Of a stretch of DNA of 64,000 bases, positions 43,566 through 50,987 are shown piece after piece. The DNA comes from Paractinoplanes atraurantiacus (GTDB taxonomy: Bacteria > Actinomycetota > Actinomycetes > Mycobacteriales > Micromonosporaceae). Location of the stretch: contig NZ_OBDY01000033.1 of NCBI RefSeq assembly GCF_900215205.1, positions 1 through 64,000 on the forward strand, written 5' to 3'. Numbering within the stretch: position 1 is the first letter of the stretch; the number at the start of each line of letters is the position of its first letter. The position numbers and the translations under genes are program-made. Below the pieces are notes generated by a model. That model was not told where the DNA came from and did no database searches. It saw only the letters and a list, made by a program, of their open reading frames with translations.

Positions 43566-44105
43566 ACGGAGGAGGCGCTGGAGTTCATCGTCGACCTGAC
43601 CGACACCGACCCGGGCGCGACCCGCACCGGCGAGGACGAGCTGGCCACGGTGGACCAGCTCGGCGCCCTGCTGGCCCGCTGGCACTACTCGGGGCGCATC
43701 GACCACGACGAGGCCGAGCTGCGCGAGGTGCGCGCGGTCCGCGACGAGCTGCGCCGCGTCTGGTTCCTCGACCGCGACGCCATGGTGCCCGCCGTCAACG
43801 AGATGCTGCGGAAGGCGAAAGCCCTGCCCTACCTCACCCGGCACGACGACTCGGACTGGCACATGCACGCCACCGCCCCCGGCGCCCCGCTGGCCGAGCG
43901 CATGCGGGTCGAGGCCGCCCTCGCCCTCATCGACGTGATCCGGATGAACGAGGTCGGCCGACTGCGGCAGTGCGGAGCCGACGACTGCACCGGCCTGCTG
44001 CTCGACCTGTCCCGCAACGGCTCCAAGCGTTTCTGCAGCGTGCGCTGCGGAAACCGGATGAACATGGCCGCTTTCCGGGAGCGCAAAGCGACCGAGCAGA
44101 GCTAG
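43548..44105 (+). CDS. CGNR zinc-finger transcriptional regulator
   Basis: TTG 43548 is used as start because GAGGAG (43537-43542) lies five bases upstream and no in-frame ATG or GTG precedes it. The 185-residue protein has an N-terminal stress-associated ABATE-like domain and a C-terminal CGNR finger: CGADDCTGLLLD, then NGSKRFCSVRCGNRMNMAAF. Such proteins are thought to bind DNA through the zinc finger and sense an unknown ligand through the N-terminal domain. The divergent EamA exporter gene and the direct repeats between them make it the likely local regulator. Its end overlaps the decarboxylase-like gene by four bases. Confidence 0.88.
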   Translation: MLFAPDTEEALEFIVDLTDTDPGATRTGEDELATVDQLGALLARWHYSGRIDHDEAELREVRAVRDELRRVWFLDRDAMVPAVNEMLRKAKALPYLTRHDDSDWHMHATAPGAPLAERMRVEAALALIDVIRMNEVGRLRQCGADDCTGLLLDLSRNGSKRFCSVRCGNRMNMAAFRERKATEQS

Positions 44106-45370
44106 GCGAGCTCCTCGAGGGTGGGGCGGCGTTTGATCGTACGGACCATGCCGCCGGACACGCCCAGCAGCGCCGCCCCGCCCACCGAGGGCGAGTCCGC
44201 GTAGTGATATCCGCCGGTCCCCGCGATGGCGACGAGGTCGCCGGGCTCGACGTCCGCCGGCAGTTCCGCCGCCGTCCGCGCCGGCCCGGGCGTCTCCACC
44301 ACGGTCGCCGGCCGCAGCGGCGACCGCGACTCGCGGCCCACGAGCACCATCGAGTGCCGTCCCGAGCACGGCGCCGCCCCGCAGCCGGGCACGCCCTCGT
44401 CGAGTGAGACGGTCAGCCCGCCGAGGTTCGACGACACCGCGGCGACCCGGGTGATGGTCACTCCCGCCCGCGACACGATGGACCGTCCCGGCGAGACGGT
44501 CAGCCGCGGCTCGGCGATCCCGAAGTATTCGGCCGACAGGTGCACCATGGCCCGCGCCCGCGCCGCGAACGCACCGACCGCGAAGTCGTCGTCCCCGCAT
44601 CGGTAGCAGGCCGCGTGCCCGCCGCCGAGGTTCACCGCCGGCACGGTGATGCCGTAGCGGGAGCGGACCACGGTCGCGAAGCCCAGGACCTCGCGCACCG
44701 ACGACTCGAACGGCTGGAACCGGCTGAGCTGGTGCCCGCAGTCGCAGTCGAACCCGGCCAGTTCCAGGCCGGGCTGGGAGCGGATCGCCGCGACCGCGGC
44801 CAGGGCGGGCCCGGTGCCGCACTTGAGCCCGTACCTGATCCGGCGCCGCCCCATCCGCGCCGGCACGATCCGCAGCCACACCCGCTGCGGCAGCACGGCC
44901 CGCGACGCGATCAGCGCGATCTCGGCCACGGAACCGGCCACCACCGCGGCGCCGCAGGCGTTCGCCGCGTCCAGGTCGGCCAGGGACTTGCCGGCCCCGC
45001 CGAGCACGATCTCCGAGGCTCCGACGCCCGCGGTCAGAGCGATCCGCAGCTCCGCGGCCGACGAGACACGACATCCGAGACCCGAGGACGCCACCCACTT
45101 CGCCGTTTCCAGGGTCAGGCCCGCCCTCGCGCTGTACGAGACCGCGCGCTCCCCGAACGCACGCCGATATTCGGCGCTCCTCTCGCGTACGTCCTGCTCG
45201 TCGAGAATGTGCAGCGGCGTTCCGTAGGAATGGGCGAGCTTGCTCGCCCGCACCCCGCCGATCTGCAGGTCGCCGTGGCCCACCCAGCGGGCGGAGAGCG
45301 GCCAGACCGTGGGATCGAGCGGCGGGCGCAGGGCGATGCGCAGGGACGGGACGATGTCGGCGAGCGTCAT
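44102..45370 (-). CDS. LysA/Orn-decarboxylase-like fold III protein without the PLP lysine
   Basis: From ATG 45370 the 422-residue protein follows diaminopimelate decarboxylase along its length: YGTPLHILDEQDVRER, LGCRVSSAAELRIAL, IVLGGAGKSLADL, VNLGGGHAACYR, VSPGRSIVSRAGVTI, and a C-terminal barrel ending DLVAIAGTGGYHYADSPSVGG. At the PLP-lysine position, normally YAxKA, it reads YSARAG (Arg82, codon AGG). The cysteine-containing GxxCES motif near the C-terminus is also absent, and DGGM is DEGV. It probably cannot form the PLP aldimine, so it may be a pseudoenzyme or bind PLP non-covalently. Confidence 0.75.
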   Translation of the reverse strand: MTLADIVPSLRIALRPPLDPTVWPLSARWVGHGDLQIGGVRASKLAHSYGTPLHILDEQDVRERSAEYRRAFGERAVSYSARAGLTLETAKWVASSGLGCRVSSAAELRIALTAGVGASEIVLGGAGKSLADLDAANACGAAVVAGSVAEIALIASRAVLPQRVWLRIVPARMGRRRIRYGLKCGTGPALAAVAAIRSQPGLELAGFDCDCGHQLSRFQPFESSVREVLGFATVVRSRYGITVPAVNLGGGHAACYRCGDDDFAVGAFAARARAMVHLSAEYFGIAEPRLTVSPGRSIVSRAGVTITRVAAVSSNLGGLTVSLDEGVPGCGAAPCSGRHSMVLVGRESRSPLRPATVVETPGPARTAAELPADVEPGDLVAIAGTGGYHYADSPSVGGAALLGVSGGMVRTIKRRPTLEELA

Positions 45371-45464
45371 GTCCTGACCTTGCTCCCGGCGCCGCCGGAA
45401 AGATCCACCCGGATATTCAGCGTTGACGCCGGGCGCCCGTTTGTTCACGCGGCGGATACGGCGC

Positions 45465-46283
45465 TCAACCCGGAGCCTTGCGGCTGAGATGCTCCCAGGT
45501 CCGGTACTCCTCGGTCCGGGCCTGGTCCATCTGCTGGACCATGTCGTACGAGGCGGAGCCGACGATCAGGCGCAGCGGCGGCCGCTCCAGGCCGGCGAGC
45601 TCCATGACGACCGGCGCCGCCGTGCTGGGGTCGGGACCGGCGTCGTCACCCCACATCGCGGCCAACTGCTCCCGCAGCGCCTCGTACTCGGGCCGGGCCT
45701 CGGTCGTCGTGGTGCCCCGCGTGAACAGCTCCGTCCCGTACCCGCCGGGCTGCACGATCGTCACCTTGATCCCGAACGGCGCCACCTCCATGGCCAGCGC
45801 CTGGCTCATCGAGTCGAGCGCCGACTTGCTGGCCGCGTAGAACCCGGTCGACGCGAACCCACCACCCGTACCCATGGTCGTGACCTGCAGGATGTGGCCC
45901 GACCCCTGCGCACGCAGATGCGGCACCACCGCCTGGGCCACCCACACCGCCCCGAAGAAGTTGACGTCGAACTGCGCCCGGATCTCTTCCTCGGTCGCCT
46001 CCTCCACCATGCCGAGCAGCATCACGCCGGCGTTGTTGACCACGACATCGAGCCGCCCGAACACCGCCGCCGCCTCGTCCACGACCTTCCGTACCGCCGC
46101 TCGGTCCGACACGTCCAGCGTCAGCCGCACCAGCCGTTCCGGATATCCGGCGACCAGGTCGTCCAGCGGCCCGACGTCCCTGGCCGCGGCCACGACGCGT
46201 TCCCCTGACGCCAGCGCCGCCTCGGCGAACGCCCGTCCCAGCCCTCGGGACGCGCCCGTTATGAACCACACTCGCGCCGTCAC
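45465..46283 (-). CDS. Short-chain dehydrogenase/reductase
   Basis: The 272-residue classical SDR has FITGASRGLGRAF (NADP-type loop), a VVNNAGVMLLG strand, and the catalytic YAASK preceded by the TTMGTGGGFAS region where the Ser/Thr acts. GTG 46283 follows GGGAG. The layout (QPGGYGTELF after the active site) is common in actinobacterial SDRs of unknown substrate. It is transcribed divergently from a TetR regulator gene, with two palindromic operators between them, and is almost certainly its target. Confidence 0.9.
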   Translation of the reverse strand: MTARVWFITGASRGLGRAFAEAALASGERVVAAARDVGPLDDLVAGYPERLVRLTLDVSDRAAVRKVVDEAAAVFGRLDVVVNNAGVMLLGMVEEATEEEIRAQFDVNFFGAVWVAQAVVPHLRAQGSGHILQVTTMGTGGGFASTGFYAASKSALDSMSQALAMEVAPFGIKVTIVQPGGYGTELFTRGTTTTEARPEYEALREQLAAMWGDDAGPDPSTAAPVVMELAGLERPPLRLIVGSASYDMVQQMDQARTEEYRTWEHLSRKAPG

Positions 46284-46300
46284 GTTCTCTCCCTTCGAGA

Positions 46301-46371
46301 CGAGACGGTCCGTCTCGCCGCTACCGGCGTAGTCTGCGCGACCTCTCCCCGCCTGTCAAGACGGACCGTCT
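46301..46371. promoter_or_regulatory. Two TetR operators: CGAGACGGTCCGTCTCG (46301-46317) and AGACGGACCGTCT (46359-46371)
   Basis: Both sites are perfect odd-length palindromes with the shared core AGACGG-N-CCGTCT and lie 56 bases centre to centre. One sits downstream of the SDR start site, the other over the SDR -35 edge and the TetR -35 region. Binding would repress both genes. Confidence 0.85.
46331..46359 (-). promoter_or_regulatory. Promoter of the SDR gene
   Basis: Reverse-strand TTGACA (46354-46359) and CAGACT (46331-46336) are 17 bases apart. The start would lie near 46324. One operator touches the -35 and the other covers the early transcribed region. Confidence 0.65.
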
Positions 46372-46398
46372 CGTCTCGCCCTCTGCTAGGCTCCGCCC

Positions 46399-46986
46399 GT
46401 GCCCCGAACGCCGAACCCCGCCCTGCGCAGCGAACGATCGCGCCAGGCGATCCTCGACGCCGCCCGCGCCCTGATCTCCGAGCTCGGCTACGCCAAGGTC
46501 TCCATCGAGGCCATCGCCGCCCGCGCCGGCGTGGGAAAGCAGACCATCTACCGCTGGTGGCCCTCGAAGGGCGCCGTCATCTTCGACGCGTTCCTGGCCT
46601 TGAGCGACCAGGGCGACGGCATGGCCCTCCCCGACACCGGCGATCTCGAGGCCGACCTCAAAACCGTCATGCGGGCCACCGTCGCCGAGTTCGCCGACCC
46701 CGCTTTCGAGGCGCCCGTCCGAGCTTTCAACCTGGAGATCATCGCCGACCCGGCCTTGACCGCCCAGTACCGCGAAAAGCTGGCCGCCCCGGTCGACGAG
46801 GCCAAAAAGGACCGCCTGCGCAGCGCCCAGCAGGCCGGACAGCTACCCCTCGACACCGACCTCGACCTGTTCCTGGAGTTCCTGTACGCCCCGCTCTACC
46901 AGCGCTGGCTGCTGAGCACCGGCCCCCTGACCCCGGAGTACGCCGACGCCCTGGTCGACATCACCCTCCAGGCGTTCCGCCCGTGA
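46399..46986 (+). CDS. TetR-family regulator
   Basis: The 195-residue protein has the TetR helix-turn-helix (LGYAKVSIEAIAARAGVGKQ then TIYRWWPSKGAVI) and a ligand domain of the TetR_C_11 kind. GTG 46399 has no ribosome site, but TAGGCT (46387-46392) ends six bases upstream, so translation is probably leaderless. The two AGACGG-N-CCGTCT palindromes beside it are its likely binding sites, giving autorepression and control of the divergent SDR. The inducer is probably the SDR substrate. Confidence 0.9.
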   Translation: MPRTPNPALRSERSRQAILDAARALISELGYAKVSIEAIAARAGVGKQTIYRWWPSKGAVIFDAFLALSDQGDGMALPDTGDLEADLKTVMRATVAEFADPAFEAPVRAFNLEIIADPALTAQYREKLAAPVDEAKKDRLRSAQQAGQLPLDTDLDLFLEFLYAPLYQRWLLSTGPLTPEYADALVDITLQAFRP

Positions 46987-47519
46987 ATTCGGCGGCCGGG
47001 ATGGTCCACCGCAGAACAGTCCCGCCGTCGACTTCTTCCAGGGTCAGCGGGTAGACCTGCCCGAACGACCTACCCCCGCCGAAACGCTGAAGTTCGAGCG
47101 ATCCGTAGGTCGGCCAGCCCGTCGACGCTCCGGGGCTCGGGCAGGAACCCGACCCACGAGTCGAGAGCGCGCGCATCGCCGATGACCATCCCGCAACGGC
47201 TGACCGGCAGATCGCCCAGCACGACCGGTCCAGTTCCGCCCGACCAGGGAAAGCCCAGATCGATCTGCAGGACGGCGATCGTGTCGGCAGGCTCATACGC
47301 TCCGGGCCGGGTTCTCGCGGCCACGATCAGCGGCCCGTCTCGGGCCGGCACCGCCACCGCTTCGGCCAACCAGTCCCGCAGGCAGGCGCCGCCGGACTCG
47401 GCCGCCCGGAGCGCGCGAACGGACAGCGGCTCGCCGAGTTCCACCCACTCGCTGAGCAATCCCGCGTCCGCCAGCACAACGGTCCCTGACGGTGCCGTCA
47501 CCTGCCCCAAAGACTTCAT
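46961..47519 (-). pseudogene. Hypothetical protein gene broken by a frameshift
   Basis: From ATG 47519 a soluble product reads through VVLADAGLLSEWVELGEPLS and VLQIDLGFPWSGGTGPVVLG, but stops at 47070 after an abrupt ARTSAFRRG. In the next reading frame a plausible C-terminus continues: SLELQRFGGGRSFGQVYPL, TLEEVDGGTVLRWTIPAAEF, ending at 46961. The switch lies about 47100-47120. I do not recognise the family. A sequencing error or a real one-base indel could explain it. The tail overlaps the TetR gene by 26 bases. Confidence 0.5.
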
Positions 47520-47579
47520 CGCCGTTGATGATCGCATCGGGCAGGATTAGCCGGGCACGGACGGGGTAGAGCTGGCGCC

Positions 47580-47963
47580 GTGGCTGAGCTGGATGAAGAG
47601 ACGATCGCGTATGCGAACCGCATGTTCGACCTGGCGCGGGGCGGGGAGAGCGAGGAGCTGGCCGCCAACGTCGCGGCGGGCCTGCCGGTCAACCTGACCA
47701 ACGCCAAAGGCGACACGCTGCTGATCCTGGCCGCGTACCACAACCACCCGGTGACGGTGAACGCGCTGCTCGAGCTCGGGGCCGACCCCGATCGGGTCAA
47801 CGACCGGGGGCAGACCGCGCTGGCCGCCGCGGTGTTCCGGCAGAACGCCGCCACCGTGAAGGCGCTGCTCGGCGCCGGGGCCGACCCGGAGGGTGGGTCG
47901 CCCTCGGCCACGGCGACGGCGGACTTCTTCAAACTGCCCGAGATGGCGGCTCTGCTGGGCTGA
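47580..47963 (+). CDS. Small ankyrin-repeat protein
   Basis: The 127-residue protein carries about three ankyrin repeats: AAGLPVNLTNAKGDTLLILA, AYHNHPVTVNALLELGADPD and NDRGQTALAAAVFRQNAATV. The N-terminal helix is acidic. It should be a cytoplasmic binding module. GTG 47580 has no ribosome site, while TAGAGC (47567-47572) ends seven bases upstream, which suggests a leaderless message. In many bacteria such small ankyrin proteins accompany catalases or toxins; nothing of the kind is adjacent here. Confidence 0.85.
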   Translation: MAELDEETIAYANRMFDLARGGESEELAANVAAGLPVNLTNAKGDTLLILAAYHNHPVTVNALLELGADPDRVNDRGQTALAAAVFRQNAATVKALLGAGADPEGGSPSATATADFFKLPEMAALLG

Positions 47964-47967
47964 GCCT

Positions 47968-48806
47968 TCAGAAATTCGGCTGTACGCGGTCGAGGCACAT
48001 CCAGGCCCGCAGCTGGCACAGGAGCGCTTCGCTGATCGGGACGCCCCGGTTCGAGATCCAGGCATGCGGCGGGGCGCTGCCGCGGTTGCCGGGGCCGGTG
48101 TGAATGGCGACGAGGTTGCGGTAGCCCTCCCAGTTCAGCCAGATCGGGCTGCCGCTGTGCCCGGGGGCGGTGTCCGCGTCGTAGGTCAGCACCCCGGGCG
48201 CCCGGGCGGGGTCGATCAGCCGGCCCGTACCGAGCCATTGCGTCGAGCCGATGTCGCGCCACTCCGGCCGGCCGGGGACGTGGCCGGTGCAGGCGGCGAG
48301 TTGCGCGGGTGTCGCCGGGCCGTGCGGGGGCTGATCGCGGCACTTGTCGGCCGGATAGCCGCAGACGTTGAGCGTGACCTTCTCCTTCAGCAGCCGCTGC
48401 CACAGCGCGGCGTCGTAGGCCCGGATGCGGGTGTTGCCTCCCAGCCGCGGGTGAGCCCACCAACCCAGCGGCTGGGGCCGTGAGCCGAGTGGCTTCTCCA
48501 GCGTCACCAGGGCGTAGTCCGCTTCGAGGGGACCGGCTATGCGGTGCTTGTTGCCGCCGGCCGCCTGCCTGTCCGCCGTGGCCTGCCATTGCGGCGAGAC
48601 GCGCACGGTCCGGACCGTGGAGACGTCGGCCGGAAGGCTCCGGTCGTTGCGGGCCGGCGCGACGAGCAGGTTCCTGGACCGGACGTAGCGAGGCAGCAGA
48701 TGAACCGGAACGGTATCTGAAGGGTGTTGGTGACCAGGTGCCGATCGTCCGGCCCGATGATCTCGGCGTCCGGGGTCCCGCGCCGCGTATAGGTTCCCAG
48801 TGTCAT
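47968..48806 (-). pseudogene. Trypsin-like serine protease with a deletion over the catalytic histidine
   Basis: ATG 48806 opens MTLGTYTRRGTPDAEIIGPD and runs to TLQIPFRF, then leaves frame. The next frame picks up as NLLVAPARND and continues cleanly through VRVSPQWQATADRQAAGG, ADYALVTLEKPLG (the Asp region) and TAPGHSGSPIW (the nucleophile Ser) to the end at 47968. The expected segment with the AAHC histidine lies between the two parts and is missing. A deletion with a frameshift near 48690 therefore removed the first catalytic residue. No signal peptide is seen. Confidence 0.7.
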
Positions 48807-48834
48807 GCCGGCCTCCTCCGCTTCCGCAGTGGTG

Positions 48835-49953
48835 TCAGCAAGAAGGAGGCCAGTGCTTGGCGAGCAGCTCGTAGGAGCGGACGCGGTCGTGGTGGTCGTG
48901 GGCCATGGTGGTGATCAGCAGCTCGTCGGCGCCGGTCACGCGGCGCAAAGTCTCCAGTTTCTCGGTCACGGTCTCGGGTGAGCCGACGAACTGGGTGTCG
49001 ACCCGGTCCTTGACCAGCCGGCGGTCTTCCTCGGTCCACTTGTGGGCACGCGCCTGCTCCAGCGTCGGCCACGGCACGGCGCCGCCCTGACGGACGCTGC
49101 GGACCCAGAGGGCGTACGGGAGGGCGAGCTCCACCGCGGTCTCGTCGTCGTCGGCCACGAGGACGTCGGCCGAGACCATCACGTGCGGCTCTTTCAACAA
49201 CGACGAGGGCTTGAAGGCGGCACGGTACGCCTCGACGGCCTCCAGGACCTTCGCCGGCGCGACGTGGTAGTTCGCCGCGAACGGCAGCCCGCGCGCGCCG
49301 GCCACCTGCGCGCTCTCGCCGCCGCTGCTGCCGAGGATCCAGAGCTCGAGGTCGGCGCCCTCGCCGGGCACGGCGCGAGCCGAGTTGCCCTCGGCGTCGG
49401 TGTACGGGCCGGCGCGCAGGATCTCGATGTCCTCGACCACCGTGTCCAGGTCGAGCGGTTCCGCGCCGGGCTGTTTGAGCAGCTTGAACCACAGTTGAGC
49501 GCTCCCCGACTTGAGCAGCACCTGATAGTTGTAATGCTTGGGGATCAGGAGACCGTCGACGACGTGGGCGTCGACCTCGGGCGGCGGCTGAGACGACGAC
49601 AGGTCCGATTTGCGCCGCTGGGCCGACCGGCCCAGCCCGAGGTCGAAGCGCCCCGGATAAAGCGCGTCGAGCAGGCCGAACTGCTCCAGAGCGGCCAGGG
49701 GCGTCAGAAAGCCGGTCTGCAGCGCGCCCGACCCGAGCCGGATGCGGTCGGTCACCGAGGCGATGGCCCCGAGCAGCACGGCCGGCTGCGAGCTGGCCAC
49801 GCCGGGCGTCAGGTGGTGCTCGGCGACCCAGAAGCGGTGATAGCCGAACTCCTCGGCCGAACGGGCCAGGTCGAGCGTGCGCCGCAGCGCGTCGCGGGCG
49901 TCACCGCCGTCGACCAGCGGCGCCAGATCCAGGATGGACAGTGGGACGGTCAT
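48835..49953 (-). CDS. LLM-class flavin monooxygenase, MsnO8/luciferase-like
   Basis: The 372-residue protein starts LSILDLAPLVDGGDARDALR, the MsnO8-type opening, with FWVAEHHLTPGVASSQPAVL, IRLGSGALQTGFLTPLA, RFDLGLGRSAQRRK and a GSSGGESAQVAGARGLPFA phosphate-binding strand. It should use reduced FMN and oxygen. It is the last gene of the leftward operon with an oligopeptide-type importer. Its ATG overlaps the preceding LLM gene's stop by four bases. Substrate specificity is unknown; organosulfur is suggested by context. Confidence 0.87.
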   Translation of the reverse strand: MTVPLSILDLAPLVDGGDARDALRRTLDLARSAEEFGYHRFWVAEHHLTPGVASSQPAVLLGAIASVTDRIRLGSGALQTGFLTPLAALEQFGLLDALYPGRFDLGLGRSAQRRKSDLSSSQPPPEVDAHVVDGLLIPKHYNYQVLLKSGSAQLWFKLLKQPGAEPLDLDTVVEDIEILRAGPYTDAEGNSARAVPGEGADLELWILGSSGGESAQVAGARGLPFAANYHVAPAKVLEAVEAYRAAFKPSSLLKEPHVMVSADVLVADDDETAVELALPYALWVRSVRQGGAVPWPTLEQARAHKWTEEDRRLVKDRVDTQFVGSPETVTEKLETLRRVTGADELLITTMAHDHHDRVRSYELLAKHWPPSC

Positions 49954-50987
49954 ACGAGGCTCCCCGCGAACGGACGGCTAGGAATGTCCTTGCGCAGCGC
50001 CGGCGCGACCTCCGACTGGAAGAGCTCCAGCGTCGCCCGGTGCTGTTTGTCGGTGAGGCCGTCACCGTCGGCGTGCAGGTGCATGACCTCGTGACCGAAC
50101 TCGGCGTGATAGCGCAGCACCTTGTCGATGATCTGCTGCGGGCTGCCGACCAGGATCGAGCTGCGCTCGATCGCGTCCTCCAGCGTCGGGAAGACCGGCT
50201 CGACGCCGACCTTGCGGAACAGCGCGATGCGGGCGTCATAGATCGGCCGGTACGTCTCCACGGCCTCCTGCGAGGTCCGGGCCACGTAGAAGCCGGCCGA
50301 GCCGGCACCCACCAGCGCCTCCGCCGGGTCGTGCCCGTAGTGCTCCCAACGTTCCCGGTAGTAGCGGATCAGCTCCGCGTACGGCTCTATCGGGTTGGTG
50401 ACGTTGGCCGAGAACAGCGGATCGCCGTACTGCGCGGCCAGGTCGACGCTCTCCTTGCTGGTGGCGCTGCCGTGCCAGACCCGGATCGGCTTCTGCAACG
50501 GCCGCGGCCACGTCTCGGCCTCGGTCAGCGACGGCCGGAAGCGTCCTTCCCACGTCACCTTGGGCTCGCGCCAGAGCCGGCGGAACAGCTCGTAGCTTTC
50601 CCGGTTGCGATCCCACTGGTCGTCGGTGGTGACATGGAACAGCTTGGCCTGTGCGGCGCCGTTGCCCTTGCCGATGATCAGCTCGATGCGGCCGTCGGAG
50701 AGGTTGTCCAGGGTGGCGTAGTCCTCGTACGCGCGAACCGGGTCGAGCAGGCTGAGCGTGGTGACCGCCGTGAACAGCCGGATCGTGGAGGTCTTGGCCG
50801 CGATGTGGCTGAGGACGACCGGCGGCGACGACGAGATGAACGGGCGCTCGTGGCGCTCACCCACCCCATAACCGTCAAAACCAAGTTCCTCGGCCAGTAC
50901 GGCGTTGTCGACCACCTCGCGGAGGCGGGCGTGGTCCGAGATCGACGGGTCGGGTTTGGCGATCAGTGTGATGAGCAGGAACTTCAT
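49950..50987 (-). CDS. LLM-class flavin monooxygenase, alkanal monooxygenase-like
   Basis: The 345-residue TIM-barrel protein has VLAEELGFDGYGVGERHERP, IRLFTAVTTLSLLDPVRAYE, LSDGRIELIIGKGNG (FMN site), and WHGSATSKESVDLAAQYGDP near the phosphate site. It belongs to the luciferase-like group that includes many salvage enzymes. The start overlaps the ABC ATPase stop as ATGA. With the next LLM gene it forms a two-monooxygenase tail on a transporter operon, suggesting successive or alternative oxidation of the imported compound. Confidence 0.88.
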   Translation of the reverse strand: MKFLLITLIAKPDPSISDHARLREVVDNAVLAEELGFDGYGVGERHERPFISSSPPVVLSHIAAKTSTIRLFTAVTTLSLLDPVRAYEDYATLDNLSDGRIELIIGKGNGAAQAKLFHVTTDDQWDRNRESYELFRRLWREPKVTWEGRFRPSLTEAETWPRPLQKPIRVWHGSATSKESVDLAAQYGDPLFSANVTNPIEPYAELIRYYRERWEHYGHDPAEALVGAGSAGFYVARTSQEAVETYRPIYDARIALFRKVGVEPVFPTLEDAIERSSILVGSPQQIIDKVLRYHAEFGHEVMHLHADGDGLTDKQHRATLELFQSEVAPALRKDIPSRPFAGSLV

